The notes: generated from the letters alone by a model not told the origin. A stretch of 64,000 nucleotides of DNA from Pseudomonas sp. 14P_8.1_Bac3 (GCF_025466085.1 NZ_JANLOD010000047.1:62001-126000), one strand, 5' to 3'. Counted from the stretch's first letter, positions 53,360 to 64,000 are shown. A program made the numbers and translations.

Positions 53360-54712
53360 TTACAGACGGCCCAAATCATTGACCAGAGCAAGCAACATCA
53401 CCCCGACCACCAAACTGATGCCGATCTGTATCCCCCAACCCTGCACCCGATCTGACAAGGGACGACCACGCGCCCACTCGATCAGATAAAACAACAAATG
53501 CCCCCCATCCAGTACAGGAATGGGCAACAAATTCAGAACCCCCAGGCTAATACTCAGATAAGCAAGGAAATTCAGGAAATCAGCGACGCCCGACTGGGCA
53601 GAAGCGCCCGCCACTTTAGCAATGGTTATCGGTCCACTCAAGTTTTTTACCGAGAGCTCGCCGAACAACATTTTCTTGAGCGAATCGAGGGTCAGTACGC
53701 TCATGGTCCAGGTGCGTCGCGCCCCTTCGCCAATCGCTGCCAAAGGCCCGTAACTGACCTCGCGAACCATCTCGGGCGGCCAGTCGATCGGCTTCACCCC
53801 GGCGCCCAGATAACCACTGGGTGCCTTGCTTTCGCCGCGAGCGGCCAGGGTCACAGGGACGTCGATTTGAGCACCATCGCGCTCGACCCGCAGCAGAATT
53901 TTGGTATCCGGATGCATACGAACACTGTCGACGACCTGTTGCCAGTCATCGACCGCCTTGCCATCCAGCGCCAGCAAGCGGTCGCCAGTCTTCAGGCCGG
54001 CAGCCTGTGCCGGGCCTTTCGGATCGAGTTCAGCCAGGACCGGGGGCAATGCCGGACGCCATGGGCGAATACCCAGCGAACGGATCGGATCCGGCTCGTC
54101 GGCCCCCTTGAGCCATTTGTCCAGTACCAGCTCACGGGGCGAATCCGCCGCGGAACCTTGCTCACGGACCAGCACCTGAAGTGAACCGCTCTCACCGAGA
54201 CGACGCACCAGCTGCAGATTCACCGCCCCCCAACCCGACGTCGGCTCGCCATCGATGGCGACAATTTCCTGGCCCGGGCTCAAACCGGCCTGCGCCGCGA
54301 TGCTGCCGGATTCAACGGCACCAATGACCGGGCGCACCTGCTCGCTGCCGAGCATCGCGAGCACCCAGAAAAAAATCATCGCCAGTAAGAAGTTGGCAAT
54401 CGGCCCAGCCGACACAATGGCAATGCGCTGGCGGACGGACTTGCGGTTGAACGACTGATCGAGCTGATCGACTGGAACTTCGCCTTCGCGCTCGTCGAGC
54501 ATCTTCACGTAGCCGCCCAGGGGGATCGCGGCGACGACGAACTCAGTGCCTTTCTTGTCGTGCCAGCGCAGCAATGGCATGCCGAAGCCCACGGAGAAAC
54601 GCAGCACTTTGACCCCACAGCGACGCGCGACCCAGAAATGGCCGAACTCGTGGAAGGTGACCAGCACGCCCAGGGCTACCAGGGTGCCGACAATCATATA
54701 GAGCGCGCTCAT
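53360..54712 (-). CDS. rseP: RseP, site-2 intramembrane metalloprotease
   Basis: Cleaves the anti-sigma factor RseA/MucA in the envelope stress response. 450 aa. Zinc site HEFGH at 21-25, tandem PDZ domains (GQEIVAIDGEPTSGWG and KTGDRLLALDGKAVDDW), and LNLLPIPVLDGGHL near the C-terminus. 53 bases from dxr. Confidence 0.97.
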   Translation of the reverse strand: MSALYMIVGTLVALGVLVTFHEFGHFWVARRCGVKVLRFSVGFGMPLLRWHDKKGTEFVVAAIPLGGYVKMLDEREGEVPVDQLDQSFNRKSVRQRIAIVSAGPIANFLLAMIFFWVLAMLGSEQVRPVIGAVESGSIAAQAGLSPGQEIVAIDGEPTSGWGAVNLQLVRRLGESGSLQVLVREQGSAADSPRELVLDKWLKGADEPDPIRSLGIRPWRPALPPVLAELDPKGPAQAAGLKTGDRLLALDGKAVDDWQQVVDSVRMHPDTKILLRVERDGAQIDVPVTLAARGESKAPSGYLGAGVKPIDWPPEMVREVSYGPLAAIGEGARRTWTMSVLTLDSLKKMLFGELSVKNLSGPITIAKVAGASAQSGVADFLNFLAYLSISLGVLNLLPIPVLDGGHLLFYLIEWARGRPLSDRVQGWGIQIGISLVVGVMLLALVNDLGRL

Positions 54713-54765
54713 CTATTTTCTCCGCAATCCTATCCAGTGCTGCATGGGTCAACGTGTTTCAGCAC

Positions 54766-55956
54766 TTACCGCCCGTGACGACTCAGCCATTGTTCGACCA
54801 GGACTCGCGCTTTCGCGTCAGCCGTGAACACCGCTTCGAGATCATCCACCGCAACCACAGGCTCGAGATTCAATACCTCTTCGATGATACTCGCGATTTC
54901 CAGATAGCGAACCCGCCCGTCGAGAAAGGCCGCGACCGCCACTTCATTCGCGGCATTCAGCATGGCTGGCGCACTGTTACCGGCCTCAGCGGCCTGACGC
55001 GCCAGGCGCAGGCACGGAAAACGCTCTTCATCGGGAGCCTGAAAATCCAGGCGGGCGATGGCGAACAGGTCCAGCGGTGCCACACCCGAATCGATGCGCT
55101 CAGGCCAGGCCAGGGCATTGGCGATCGGCGTGCGCATGTCGGGGTTGCCCAGTTGGGCCAGTACCGAACCGTCGATGTAGTCGACCAGCGAATGAATCAC
55201 GCTTTGCGGGTGAATCACCACTTCAACCTGAGACGGCCTGGCATCGAACAGCCAGCAGGCCTCGATCAGTTCGAGCCCCTTGTTCATCATGCTTGCTGAA
55301 TCCACCGAAATCTTGCGCCCCATGGACCAGGTCGGATGCGCACAGGCTTGATCAGGAGTCACATTGGCCAGTTCGGCCAGCGGTGTCTGTCGGAACGGAC
55401 CACCAGAGGCTGTCAGCAGAATCCGACGCACCCCCACCACTCCGAGCCCACGGGAGAAATCTTGCGGCATGCACTGGAAAATCGCGTTGTGCTCGCTGTC
55501 GATCGGCAGCAAGACCGAACCGCTTTTACGCACCGCTTGCATGAACAGCGCGCCGGACATCACCAGCGCTTCTTTATTGGCCAGGAGGATTTTCTTGCCT
55601 GCCTCCACCGCCGCCAGCGTCGGACGCAAGCCCGCCGCTCCAACGATGGCCGCCATGACCGTGTCGACTTCAGGATCGGAAGCGACCTGACACAGACCAT
55701 CCTCCCCGACCAGAACGCGAGTCGACAAACCGGCGGCACGCAAGTCGTCCTGCAACACTCGGGCAGCGCCCTGCTCCGGCACTACGGCGAACTTCGGCGA
55801 ATAGCGGACGCAGAGCGCAAGCAACTCGCTCAAACGCGTGAAGCCGCTCAAGGCAAACACCTGATAACGCTCGGGATGACGGGCAATGACATCGAGCGTG
55901 CTCAGACCGATCGAACCGGTTGCCCCCAGAACGGTGATTTGCTGCGGGCGGCTCAC
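54766..55956 (-). CDS. dxr: Dxr, 1-deoxy-D-xylulose 5-phosphate reductoisomerase
   Basis: Second step of the MEP isoprenoid pathway. 396 aa from GTG at 55956 ([17 protein letters not shown]); this gives a GTGA overlap with the cdsA stop and the family length. ATG at 55971 would add five residues. Other motifs are [24 protein letters not shown], and [17 protein letters not shown]. Confidence 0.95.
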   Translation of the reverse strand: MSRPQQITVLGATGSIGLSTLDVIARHPERYQVFALSGFTRLSELLALCVRYSPKFAVVPEQGAARVLQDDLRAAGLSTRVLVGEDGLCQVASDPEVDTVMAAIVGAAGLRPTLAAVEAGKKILLANKEALVMSGALFMQAVRKSGSVLLPIDSEHNAIFQCMPQDFSRGLGVVGVRRILLTASGGPFRQTPLAELANVTPDQACAHPTWSMGRKISVDSASMMNKGLELIEACWLFDARPSQVEVVIHPQSVIHSLVDYIDGSVLAQLGNPDMRTPIANALAWPERIDSGVAPLDLFAIARLDFQAPDEERFPCLRLARQAAEAGNSAPAMLNAANEVAVAAFLDGRVRYLEIASIIEEVLNLEPVVAVDDLEAVFTADAKARVLVEQWLSRHGR

Positions 55957-56759
55957 GGTGCCGCCATCCACAACAGCACGGCGAATACAGGGATCGCGGC
56001 GGTCAGGCTGTCGATGCGATCCAGTACACCGCCGTGACCCGGCAGCAAATTACTGCTGTCCTTGATTCCGGACTGGCGCTTGAACATGCTTTCGGTGAGG
56101 TCGCCCACCACCGAGATGAAGACGATGATGGCCGCGCCGATCAAGCCCTTGAACAGCTCGGCAACCGTCCAGTCGCGAACCAGGCCGACGATGAGGGTGA
56201 TCACGAGACTCAACGCCAGGCCGCCGTACACGCCTTCCCAGCTCTTGCCGGGACTGACCAGCGGCGCGAGCTTGCGCTTGCCGAATGCGCGACCGGAAAA
56301 ATAGGCACCGATGTCAGCGCCCCAGACCAGCACCATCACCGCCATGATCAGCCAGTTGCCCAAGGGCTCCTGCTTGATCTGGACCAGACCTTGCCACGCG
56401 GGCAGCAGGATCAGCAGGCCGATCGCCAGCTTGCAGGCAGCACTGGACCAGAGTTCGCTGGAGCGCGGATAGGTCAGCACCAGGTACGTCGCCACGGCCC
56501 ACCACAGCACCGAAGCGCCGAGCACCCAGGGCGCCAACCCCGGCAGGATGTACATGACGAACAACATCAACGCGACCACCGCTGCAAAGGCGACGCGAAT
56601 CGATTGAGCTTCAAAACCGGCCAGTCGCGCCCATTCCCAGGCACCGAGGGTCACGACCAGCCCGATGAACAGCGCGAAGCCGGAGCCTTCGAGCAGGAAA
56701 AACCCGCACAAGGCGATCGGCAGCAGGATCAGCGCAGTGATGATTCGTTGTTTAAGCAT
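55953..56759 (-). CDS. cdsA: CdsA, phosphatidate cytidylyltransferase
   Basis: Makes CDP-diacylglycerol in the inner membrane. 268 aa, about eight transmembrane segments, with the C-terminal signature [36 protein letters not shown]. It overlaps uppS by one base (TAATG) and dxr by four. Confidence 0.96.
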   Translation of the reverse strand: MLKQRIITALILLPIALCGFFLLEGSGFALFIGLVVTLGAWEWARLAGFEAQSIRVAFAAVVALMLFVMYILPGLAPWVLGASVLWWAVATYLVLTYPRSSELWSSAACKLAIGLLILLPAWQGLVQIKQEPLGNWLIMAVMVLVWGADIGAYFSGRAFGKRKLAPLVSPGKSWEGVYGGLALSLVITLIVGLVRDWTVAELFKGLIGAAIIVFISVVGDLTESMFKRQSGIKDSSNLLPGHGGVLDRIDSLTAAIPVFAVLLWMAAP

Positions 56760-57514
56760 TAAACCCGGGCTCCAGCCTCGACCTGCTCGCTCGTTTTACC
56801 GAAGCGGCGCTGGCGAGAAGCGAAATCGGCCAGCGCGGTGCGCATGGCGTCGTGTTTGAAGTCCGGCCAGAACAGGTCGGAGAAGTACAACTCGGCGTAG
56901 GCCAGTTGCCACAGCAGGAAGTTACTGATGCGGTGTTCGCCACCGGTACGAATGCACAGGTCCGGCAACGGCAGGTCGCCGGTGGCCAGACAGGTTTGCA
57001 ACAGCTCCGGGGTAATGTCTTCCGGGCGCAGATGGCCGGCCTGGACTTCCCGCGCCAAACGCTGTGCGGCTTGCGCGATGTCCCACTGACCGCCGTAGTT
57101 GGCGGCGATCTGCAGGACGAAGCGATTCGCCCCCGCCGTCATTGCCTCGGCTTCACGCATGGCTGCCTGAAGCTCCGGGTGAAAGCGCGAACGATCGCCA
57201 ATGATGCGCAGACTGATGTTGTTGTCGTTCAGGCGCTTGGCCTCGCGACGCAACGCCTTGAAGAAAAGGTCCATCAAGGCACTGACTTCATCGGCCGGGC
57301 GCTGCCAGTTCTCACTGGAAAAGGCAAACAGGGTCAATACCTCGACCTTGGCTTCGGCACACACTTCGATCACTGCACGAACCGCATCAACACCCGCTTT
57401 ATGCCCGGCGACACCCGGCATAAAGCGTTTTTTCGCCCAGCGATTATTACCATCCATGATGATCGCGACATGGCGCGGCACCGAGGACGGCGCACCCTGC
57501 TTGGTCTTTTCCAT
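56759..57514 (-). CDS. uppS: UppS, undecaprenyl diphosphate synthase
   Basis: cis-prenyltransferase that makes the C55 carrier for peptidoglycan and O-antigen. 251 aa. HVAIIMDGNNRWAKKR (catalytic Asp), GHKAGVDAVR, FAFSSENWQRP, DLCIRTGGEHRISNFLLWQLAYAE. Also called ispU. Confidence 0.97.
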   Translation of the reverse strand: MEKTKQGAPSSVPRHVAIIMDGNNRWAKKRFMPGVAGHKAGVDAVRAVIEVCAEAKVEVLTLFAFSSENWQRPADEVSALMDLFFKALRREAKRLNDNNISLRIIGDRSRFHPELQAAMREAEAMTAGANRFVLQIAANYGGQWDIAQAAQRLAREVQAGHLRPEDITPELLQTCLATGDLPLPDLCIRTGGEHRISNFLLWQLAYAELYFSDLFWPDFKHDAMRTALADFASRQRRFGKTSEQVEAGARV

Positions 57515-57527
57515 GAAAATGCGACCC

Positions 57528-58085
57528 TTATACGGCCATCAGGTCTTTTTCTTTCTTCGCCAAATTCGCGTCGATTTCAGCCACGTATTTTTTGGTCAGG
57601 TCGTCAATTTCGCCGGTGGCGCGACGCTCTTCGTCTTCGCTGATTTCCTTTTCCTTGACCAGATCCTTGAGCTGGCTGTTCGCGTCACGACGAATGTTGC
57701 GCACGGCAACACGGGCGTCCTCGGCAACATCACGAGCCTGCTTGGTGAAGCCCTTGCGGGTTTCTTCGGTCAGGGCCGGCATGGAGATCAGCAGCAACTC
57801 ACCCAGGTTGGTCGGGTTGAGGTTCAGACCCGCGCTACCGATGGCCTTGTCGACAGCACCGAGCATGTTGCGCTCAAAGGCAACCACTTGCAGGGTACGG
57901 GCATCTTTGACGGTGATGTTCGCCACTTGCTTGATCGGGGTGTCGGAACCGTAATACGGCACCATCACGCCTTCCAGAATGCTCGGATGCGCCTGGCCGG
58001 TACGAATGCGACCGAAGTTGTGCGCCAGGGATTCGACGGATTTCTGCATGCGCTCTTGAGCGTCTTTCTTGATTTCGTTGATCAT
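57528..58085 (-). CDS. frr: Frr, ribosome recycling factor
   Basis: Splits post-termination ribosomes with EF-G. 185 aa. [26 protein letters not shown]-like [38 protein letters not shown]. Overlaps pyrH by 4 bases. Confidence 0.97.
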   Translation of the reverse strand: MINEIKKDAQERMQKSVESLAHNFGRIRTGQAHPSILEGVMVPYYGSDTPIKQVANITVKDARTLQVVAFERNMLGAVDKAIGSAGLNLNPTNLGELLLISMPALTEETRKGFTKQARDVAEDARVAVRNIRRDANSQLKDLVKEKEISEDEERRATGEIDDLTKKYVAEIDANLAKKEKDLMAV

Positions 58086-58825
58086 TGTTGGCCTTCCTCG
58101 ATCAGGGTCCCTTCAGCGCCGCCATGCACGATGTTCAGCAGGGCGCCGGGCTTGTTCATGTTAAATACGCGCAACGGCATCTTGTGGTCGCGGCACAGGC
58201 AAATGGCCGTCAGATCCATCACACCCAGCTTGCGATCCAGTACTTCATCGTAGGTCAGATGATCGAACTTCTCGGCATGCGGGTCCTTGAATGGATCGGC
58301 GGTGTAGACACCATCGACCTTGGTCGCTTTCAACACGACGTCGGCGTCGATTTCGATCGCACGCAAGCAGGCTGCCGAATCCGTGGTGAAGAACGGATTG
58401 CCGGTACCGGCCGCGAAGATCACGACTTCCTTGGCGTTCAGGTGGCGCATGGCTTTGCGGCGGTCGTAGTGGTCAGTCACGCCGACCATGGAAATGGCCG
58501 ACATCACGATGGCCGAGATATTGGCACGTTCCAGCGCATCACGCATCGCGAGGGCGTTCATCACAGTGGCCAGCATGCCCATGTGGTCACCGGTAACCCG
58601 ATCCATGCCGGCCGCGCTCAGCGCTGCACCGCGGAACAGGTTGCCGCCGCCAATCACCAGACCGACCTGGACACCGATACCGACCAACTGGCCGACTTCC
58701 AGTGCCATGCGATCCAGAACTTTCGGATCGATCCCGAACTCTTCCGAGCCCATCAGGGCCTCGCCGCTAAGCTTGAGTAGAATGCGTTTATAGCGAGCCT
58801 GATAACCACTGCCCTGCTGAGCCAT
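58082..58825 (-). CDS. pyrH: PyrH, UMP kinase
   Basis: Phosphorylates UMP to UDP. 247 aa, amino-acid-kinase fold. [24 protein letters not shown] [43 protein letters not shown], and [21 protein letters not shown]. Confidence 0.97.
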   Translation of the reverse strand: MAQQGSGYQARYKRILLKLSGEALMGSEEFGIDPKVLDRMALEVGQLVGIGVQVGLVIGGGNLFRGAALSAAGMDRVTGDHMGMLATVMNALAMRDALERANISAIVMSAISMVGVTDHYDRRKAMRHLNAKEVVIFAAGTGNPFFTTDSAACLRAIEIDADVVLKATKVDGVYTADPFKDPHAEKFDHLTYDEVLDRKLGVMDLTAICLCRDHKMPLRVFNMNKPGALLNIVHGGAEGTLIEEGQQ

Positions 58826-58979
58826 TGCGAATCTCTCCTGCGGCGTATTTTAAAAATTCTTTGCGAGCTGTTTACAGCTGGCGTTCACTCTAGCTTGGCG
58901 CTGCTTCAGCGCCATCGGAACATGGCTTTGTAAGCCAGTTCCAAAGGGAAACCAATAAAAACTTGGTACCCCATCTGAA

Positions 58980-59011
58980 AAGAGGCTGCGCGCGTAAGCG
59001 GGCAGCCTCTT
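58980..59011 (-). terminator. Hairpin terminator after tsf
   Basis: AAGAGGCTGC (58980-58989) with GCAGCCTCTT (59002-59011), 12-base loop. On the minus strand the stem is followed by TTCAG, a short T-run. It separates rpsB-tsf from pyrH-frr. Confidence 0.7.
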
Positions 59012-59034
59012 CAGGGCGACAGTTAAAAACCGTC

Positions 59035-59898
59035 TTATTGCTTGGCGGCAGCCAGCTGGGCAGCAACTTCTTCAGCGAAGTTGTCGACCGGCTTCTCGAT
59101 GCCTTCGCCTACTTTGAAGTAGGTGAAGGAAACGATTTCAGCACCGGCTTTCTTGGCCAGTTCGCCAACCTTGATTTCAGGGTTCTTGACGAACGCCTGC
59201 TCAACCAGGCTCGCTTCAGCCAAGAACTTGCTGATACGGCCTTTGACCATGTTTTCAACAATGTTTTCTGGCTTGCCTTTGATTTTTTCTTCGTTCAGCT
59301 GCAGGAACACGGCTTTTTCGCGCTCGATCGCTTCAGCGGAAACTTCCGATGGCAGCAGGAACTCAGGGTTGCTGGCCGCTACGTGCATGGCGATGTCTTT
59401 GGCCAGCTCAACGTTGCCGCCCTTCAGAACAACCGCAACACCGATCTTGTTACCGTGCAGGTAACCACCAACCACATCACCCTCAACGCGGGTCAGGCGA
59501 CGGATGTTGACGTTTTCGCCAACCTTGCCGACCAGCACCAGACGATCGGCTTCTTGAGCTTCGATCAGCGGAGCGACATCAGTCAGCTTGTCAGCGAATG
59601 CTTTTTCAACGCTGGAAGCCACGAATGCCTTGAAGTCGTCCTGAAGAGCCAGGAAGTCGGTCTGCGAGTTCACTTCCAGAAGAACGGCGGATTTACCGTC
59701 TTCCTTCAGCGCGATAGCGCCTTCAGCAGCGACGTTGCCTGCTTTCTTGGCAGCCTTGATGGCGCCCGAAGCACGCATGTCATCAATGGCTTTTTCGATG
59801 TCGCCGCCAGCCTTGGTCAAGGCCTTTTTGCAATCCATCATGCCTTCGCCAGTACGCTCGCGCAGTTCTTTGACCAACGCTGCAGTAATCTCTGCCAT
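59035..59898 (-). CDS. tsf: Tsf, elongation factor Ts
   Basis: Nucleotide exchange factor for EF-Tu. 287 aa. AEITAALVKELRERTGEGMMDCKKAL (TDLMDCK-type UBA domain), SQTDFLA, HVAASNPEFL. The extra 11 codons upstream to 59931 are not in the family. Confidence 0.97.
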   Translation of the reverse strand: MAEITAALVKELRERTGEGMMDCKKALTKAGGDIEKAIDDMRASGAIKAAKKAGNVAAEGAIALKEDGKSAVLLEVNSQTDFLALQDDFKAFVASSVEKAFADKLTDVAPLIEAQEADRLVLVGKVGENVNIRRLTRVEGDVVGGYLHGNKIGVAVVLKGGNVELAKDIAMHVAASNPEFLLPSEVSAEAIEREKAVFLQLNEEKIKGKPENIVENMVKGRISKFLAEASLVEQAFVKNPEIKVGELAKKAGAEIVSFTYFKVGEGIEKPVDNFAEEVAAQLAAAKQ

Positions 59899-60035
59899 TT
59901 CAAAATTCCTCTTGGATAGGTTTTCAACCATTCCACCCGATCGAACGGGCGTTCAATTCTTCCCGAACCACCTTTGTTAGCCGCTGCACGTTACAGAAGC
60001 TGTAGCTGCGCTGCCGACAAATGGTTTTCGAGGTG

Positions 60036-60064
60036 GCAAAAAGGGGGCCAAGCCCCCTTTTTGC
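60036..60064 (-). terminator. Intercistronic hairpin/attenuator between rpsB and tsf
   Basis: GCAAAAAGGGGGC (60036-60048) and GCCCCCTTTTTGC (60052-60064) are perfectly complementary around three bases. On the minus strand the 3' arm ends CCCCCTTTTTGCC, so it can act as a partial terminator that lowers tsf relative to rpsB. Confidence 0.75.
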
Positions 60065-60090
60065 TTACTGAGTCAACGCCAAGGCGTCAA

Positions 60091-60828
60091 TTACTCAGCT
60101 GCAGCTGCCGGAGCTTCTTCGACGAACTGCTCGGTGCCACCAGCAACGTGGTTGCGACCGCGGATAACAGCGTCAGCCATCGAACCCATGTACAGCTGGA
60201 TAGCGCGGATTGCGTCATCGTTGCCTGGGATGATGTAGTCAACGCCTTCCGGGCTGCTGTTGGTATCGACTACGCCGATAACCGGGATGCCCAGCTTGTT
60301 GGCTTCGGTGATCGCGATGCGCTCGTGATCAACGTCGATAACGAACAGAGCGTCTGGCAGACCGCCCATGTCCTTGATACCACCCAGGGAACGATCGAGC
60401 TTCTCAAGATCGCGAGTGCGCATCAGCGCTTCTTTCTTGGTCAGCTTGGCGAAAGTACCGTCTTCAGCTTGCACTTCAAGGTCACGCAGACGCTTGATGG
60501 AAGCACGGATGGTTTTGAAGTTGGTCAGCATGCCGCCCAACCACCGGTGATCGACGTACGGCGAACCGCAACGTGCTGCTTCTTCAGCAACGATCTTGCC
60601 AGCGGAACGCTTGGTGCCGACGAACAGAATCTTGTTTTTGCCCTGGGCCAGGCGCTCTACGAAAGTCAGAGCTTCGTTGAACATTGGCAGGGTTTTTTCA
60701 AGGTTGATGATGTGGATCTTGTTACGCGCGCCGAAAATGTATTTACCCATTTTCGGGTTCCAGTAACGGGTCTGGTGACCGAAGTGCACACCGGCCTTCA
60801 GCATATCGCGCATGTTGACTTGGGACAT
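60091..60828 (-). CDS. rpsB: RpsB, 30S ribosomal protein S2
   Basis: 245 aa. [98 protein letters not shown] are all typical. C-terminal acidic Ala/Glu tail. A good GGAAC lies before the start. Confidence 0.98.
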   Translation of the reverse strand: MSQVNMRDMLKAGVHFGHQTRYWNPKMGKYIFGARNKIHIINLEKTLPMFNEALTFVERLAQGKNKILFVGTKRSAGKIVAEEAARCGSPYVDHRWLGGMLTNFKTIRASIKRLRDLEVQAEDGTFAKLTKKEALMRTRDLEKLDRSLGGIKDMGGLPDALFVIDVDHERIAITEANKLGIPVIGVVDTNSSPEGVDYIIPGNDDAIRAIQLYMGSMADAVIRGRNHVAGGTEQFVEEAPAAAAE

Positions 60829-61213
60829 GATAGTTCCTTAATAAGTCGGGTTTGGCCTCCACGTATCCCAATGACCAACCAGCAGCATCAGCTGAAGGCA
60901 CCCAGGTCATCGTGTCGACACGTGTGTGGATTTAAGCCTTTCGGGGTATCCCCGGAAAGCGGCGCATTTTATATCACAGGGTAGGAAAAAACGGAACCCG
61001 GATTCTCGATTCCTGACGCGTGCCTTTATGTACGCCCTTGGAATCGCTCAAGAATGCACCTATCTATAGAGAGACCATAGAGAGAAGCGATGCACAGAGG
61101 CTCAGATTTGCGCTGATCGTCTGTTAGAATCGCGTTTTTCAGGGCGGCGACGAATTGATCGCAAACTGCCCATTCCGTGTTAGCAAGCGCCATCGAGCGC
61201 AAAGAGAGCCTGT
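60829..61213. promoter_or_regulatory. 385-bp divergent region: rpsB leader and map promoter
   Basis: Minus strand: a -10-like TATAAAAT near 60975-60968, then a stem CTTTCCGGGG / CCCCGAAAG at about 60937-60959, CGTGTCGACACG at 60911-60922, and GGGATACGTGGAGGCC close to the start. In gamma-proteobacteria the rpsB-tsf leader is known to be controlled by S2, and this layout fits, though I could not compare sequences. Plus strand: the last 100 bases lead into map. No gene found. Confidence 0.55.
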
Positions 61214-61996
61214 ATGACCGTCACCCTCAAAACCCCCGAGGACATCGCAAAAATGCGCGTCGCCGGCAAACTGGCCGCCGATGTGCTGGAAATGATTGCT
61301 GAACATGTCAAGCCGGGCATCACCACCGAAGAGCTGGACCGCATCTGTCACGACTACATCGTCAACGTGCAGCAGGCTATCCCCGCCCCGCTCAACTACA
61401 AAGGCTACCCGAAGTCGATCTGCACCTCGATCAACCACGTGGTCTGCCACGGCATTCCGAACGAGAAGCCGTTGAAGGATGGCGACACGCTGAACATCGA
61501 CGTCACCGTCATTAAAGATGGCTACCACGGCGATACCAGCCGCATGTTCCACGTCGGCACCGTGCCGGTCTGGGCCGAGCGCCTGTCGCAAGTCACCCAG
61601 GAATGCATGTACAAGGCCATCGAGATCGTCAAACCCGGCTGCCGCCTGGGCGACATCGGTGAAGTGATTCAGAAGCATGCCGAAAAGAACGGTTTCTCAG
61701 TGGTCCGCGAGTTCTGCGGTCATGGCATCGGCAAGGTGTTCCACGAAGAGCCGCAGATTCTGCACTACGGCCGCGCTGGCACCGGCATGGAACTGCAGGC
61801 CGGCATGACCTTCACCATCGAGCCGATGATCAACCAGGGCAAGGCCGACACCAAGGTGTTGGGCGACGGCTGGACCGCCATCACCAAGGACCGCAAGCTG
61901 TCGGCCCAGTGGGAACACACCCTGGTGGTGACCGAGACTGGCTACGAGATTTTCACCCTGCGCAGCGATGACACCATCCCGCGCGTATCGGCCTGA
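61214..61996 (+). CDS. map: Map, methionine aminopeptidase type I
   Basis: Removes the N-terminal Met from nascent proteins. 260 aa. VCHGIPNEKPLKDGDTLNIDVTVIKDGYHGDTSRMF contains the metal Asp pair, followed by GHGIGKVFHEEPQ (His), FTIEPMIN (Glu) and AQWEHTLVV (Glu). Divergent from rpsB and 45 bases before glnD. Confidence 0.97.
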   Translation: MTVTLKTPEDIAKMRVAGKLAADVLEMIAEHVKPGITTEELDRICHDYIVNVQQAIPAPLNYKGYPKSICTSINHVVCHGIPNEKPLKDGDTLNIDVTVIKDGYHGDTSRMFHVGTVPVWAERLSQVTQECMYKAIEIVKPGCRLGDIGEVIQKHAEKNGFSVVREFCGHGIGKVFHEEPQILHYGRAGTGMELQAGMTFTIEPMINQGKADTKVLGDGWTAITKDRKLSAQWEHTLVVTETGYEIFTLRSDDTIPRVSA

Positions 61997-62041
61997 TCCA
62001 ACCCGAGCAAATCCCAGCCTTATAGAAAGGAAAGCCAATCG

Positions 62042-64000
62042 ATGCCGCAGGTGGATCCCGAACTCTTCGACCGTGGCCAGTTCCAGGCTGAACTGGCCCT
62101 GAAAGCCAGCCCGATCGCGGCTTTCAAGAAGGCGATCCGCCAGGCCCGCGAGGTGCTCGACGGGCGCTTTCGCAGCGGCCGGGAGATTCGCCGACTGATC
62201 GAGGATCGCGCCTGGTTCGTCGACAACATCCTGCAAAAGGCCTGGGAACAGTTCAACTGGAGTGAAGACGCCGACATCGCGCTGGTCGCGGTCGGCGGCT
62301 ACGGGCGCGGCGAGTTGCACCCTTATTCCGACATCGACCTGCTGATTCTGCTGGACAGCGCCGACCACGAAGTTTTCCGCGATTCCATTGAGCGTTTTCT
62401 GACGCTGCTGTGGGACATTGGCCTGGAAGTCGGTCAGAGCGTTCGCTCCGTTGACGAATGTGCCGTGGAAGCCCGCGCCGACCTGACGGTGATCACCAAC
62501 CTGATGGAAAGCCGCACCATCGCCGGCCCAGAGCGCCTGCGCCAGCGCATGCTGGACGTCACCAGCACCGCGCACATGTGGCCGAGCAAGGAGTTCTTCC
62601 TCGCCAAGCGTGCCGAGCAAAAGGCCCGCCACCACAAGTACAACGACACCGAATACAACCTGGAACCCAACGTCAAAGGCTCGCCCGGCGGACTGCGGGA
62701 TATTCAGACCATTCTGTGGGTGGCCCGTCGCGAATACGGCACCCTGAACCTGCGGGCGCTGGCGGGCGAAGGTTTTCTGGTCGAAAGCGAAAACGCCTTG
62801 CTGGCCTCCTCCCAGGAATTCCTGTGGAAAGTGCGTTACGCGCTGCACATGCTTGCCGGGCGCGCCGAAGACCGCCTGCTGTTCGACCACCAGCGCTCGA
62901 TCGCGGGCCTGCTGGGCTTCGAAGGCGATGACGCCAAGCAAGCCATCGAAAACTTCATGCAGCAGTATTACCGGGTGGTCATGAGCATCGCGCAGCTCAG
63001 CGACCTGATCATCCAGCACTTCGAAGAAGTGATTCTCGCGCCGGAAGATGAAGCGCCGCCGCAACCGATCAACTCGCGGTTCCAGCTGCACGACGGCTAC
63101 ATCGAGGCGCGCAACGACAACGTGTTCCGCCGTACGCCGTTCGCCATGCTCGAGATCTTCGTGTTGATGGCGCAGCAGCCGGAAATCAAGGGCGTGCGCG
63201 CCGATACCATTCGTCTGCTGCGGGAAAACCGTCACCTGATCGACGACGATTTCCGCAATGACATTCGCAACACCAGCCTGTTCATCGAGCTGTTCAAGTG
63301 CAAGATCGGCATCCACCGCAATCTGCGGCGGATGAACCGTTACGGCATCCTCGGGCGCTATCTGCCGGAGTTCGGTTTCATTGTCGGGCAGATGCAGCAC
63401 GACCTGTTTCACATCTATACGGTCGATGCGCACACGCTGAACCTGATCAAGCACCTGCGTAAGTTGCAGTACACCCAGGTGTCGGAAAAATTCCCGCTGG
63501 CCAGCAAACTCATGGGCAAGCTGCCCAAGCCCGAACTGATCTACCTCGCCGGTCTGTACCACGACATCGGCAAGGGCCGGCACGGCGATCACTCGGAAAT
63601 CGGCGCGGTGGACGCCGAGGCCTTTTGCCAGCGCCACCAACTGCCGGTATGGGACAGCCGCCTGATCGTCTGGCTGGTGCAGAACCATCTGGTGATGTCG
63701 ACCACCGCCCAGCGCAAGGACTTGTCCGACCCGCAGGTGATCCACGACTTTGCGCAGATCGTCGTTGACGAAACGCGCCTCGACTACCTGTACGTGCTGA
63801 CCGTCGCCGACATCAACGCGACCAACCCGACACTGTGGAATTCCTGGCGGGCCAGCCTGTTGCGTCAGCTCTACACCGAGACCAAGCGTGCCTTGCGCCG
63901 TGGCCTGGAAAACCCGGTGGACCGCGAAGAGCAGATCCGCCAGACCCAGAGCGCCGCCCTGGACATCCTGGTGCGCGGCGGCAACGATCCCGACGATGTC
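62042..64000 (+). CDS. glnD: GlnD, bifunctional uridylyltransferase/uridylyl-removing enzyme, 3' end cut by window
   Basis: Nitrogen sensor that uridylylates and de-uridylylates PII. 653 of about 900 codons present. Nucleotidyltransferase site [21 protein letters not shown], then [20 protein letters not shown], GlnD UR-ase region, and the HD site [18 protein letters not shown]; the C-terminal ACT domains lie beyond the edge. AGAAAGGAAAG precedes the ATG. Confidence 0.97.
   Translation, partial: MPQVDPELFDRGQFQAELALKASPIAAFKKAIRQAREVLDGRFRSGREIRRLIEDRAWFVDNILQKAWEQFNWSEDADIALVAVGGYGRGELHPYSDIDLLILLDSADHEVFRDSIERFLTLLWDIGLEVGQSVRSVDECAVEARADLTVITNLMESRTIAGPERLRQRMLDVTSTAHMWPSKEFFLAKRAEQKARHHKYNDTEYNLEPNVKGSPGGLRDIQTILWVARREYGTLNLRALAGEGFLVESENALLASSQEFLWKVRYALHMLAGRAEDRLLFDHQRSIAGLLGFEGDDAKQAIENFMQQYYRVVMSIAQLSDLIIQHFEEVILAPEDEAPPQPINSRFQLHDGYIEARNDNVFRRTPFAMLEIFVLMAQQPEIKGVRADTIRLLRENRHLIDDDFRNDIRNTSLFIELFKCKIGIHRNLRRMNRYGILGRYLPEFGFIVGQMQHDLFHIYTVDAHTLNLIKHLRKLQYTQVSEKFPLASKLMGKLPKPELIYLAGLYHDIGKGRHGDHSEIGAVDAEAFCQRHQLPVWDSRLIVWLVQNHLVMSTTAQRKDLSDPQVIHDFAQIVVDETRLDYLYVLTVADINATNPTLWNSWRASLLRQLYTETKRALRRGLENPVDREEQIRQTQSAALDILVRGGNDPDDV

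Overview
The window is chromosomal DNA of a Pseudomonas, most likely of the P. fluorescens group. The evidence is high GC, dauBAR arginine racemization genes next to rhlB, an aapJQMP transporter, the lpx-fabZ-bamA-rseP-dxr-cdsA-uppS-frr-pyrH-tsf-rpsB block ending in map and glnD, and many REP/REPIN repeats with GTAGGAGCGAGC / GTGGGAGCGGGC arms. I see no tRNA, rRNA, CRISPR array or insertion sequence.

Left part (1-19.7 kb): the start of an RND membrane-fusion gene; small and stand-alone genes (a short hypothetical, a YkgJ-type cysteine-cluster protein, an exported small protein, a GNAT acetyltransferase, a CheV-type coupling protein); a nitric-oxide defence pair (norR/fhpR divergent from hmp, with three GT-N7-AC boxes and a -24/-12 promoter between them); the dauB-dauA-dauR operon; rhlB; a carboxylesterase; the aapJQMP amino-acid importer; and a GntR regulator overlapping a CynX/NimT-type exporter gene.

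Fimbrial array (19.7-34.1 kb): this is the most unusual part. One chaperone and one usher sit inside a run of thirteen DUF1120-type subunit genes (called P1-P13 here in coordinate order). Twelve run leftward with the chaperone and usher. P13 lies beyond a divergent orphan RcsB-like response regulator. Nearly all subunits share a signal peptide, an AASSTDLSVTGTITP-type N-terminal strand, two cysteines about 39 residues apart and a tyrosine at the last or next-to-last position, as expected of chaperone-usher pilins. P5 carries two such domains in tandem. P11/P12 are a 683-bp tandem duplication with identical ends and divergent middles. P9, P12 and P13 share an upstream 15-bp element, TTTTCGTATTAGTTG, plus a second conserved block, which suggests three co-regulated promoters in one subunit repertoire.

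Middle (34.2-37.2 kb): a DUF6124-type small gene with a strongly structured leader, an NTF2-like protein, a GIY-YIG protein and a glutathione S-transferase. At 37218-37283 lies a run of about 35 G followed by 31 C, which looks like a sequencing or assembly join. Directly after it kdsA appears without its usual downstream neighbour eno, so the two halves of the window may not be adjacent in the real chromosome.

Right part (37.3-64 kb): leftward housekeeping genes read, in transcription order, rpsB-tsf, pyrH-frr-uppS-cdsA-dxr-rseP-bamA-ompH-lpxD-fabZ-lpxA-lpxB-rnhB-dnaE-accA, tilS, pyrG-kdsA. They cover translation, isoprenoid/phospholipid supply, lipid A synthesis and outer-membrane assembly. 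map and the 5' part of glnD run rightward at the end.
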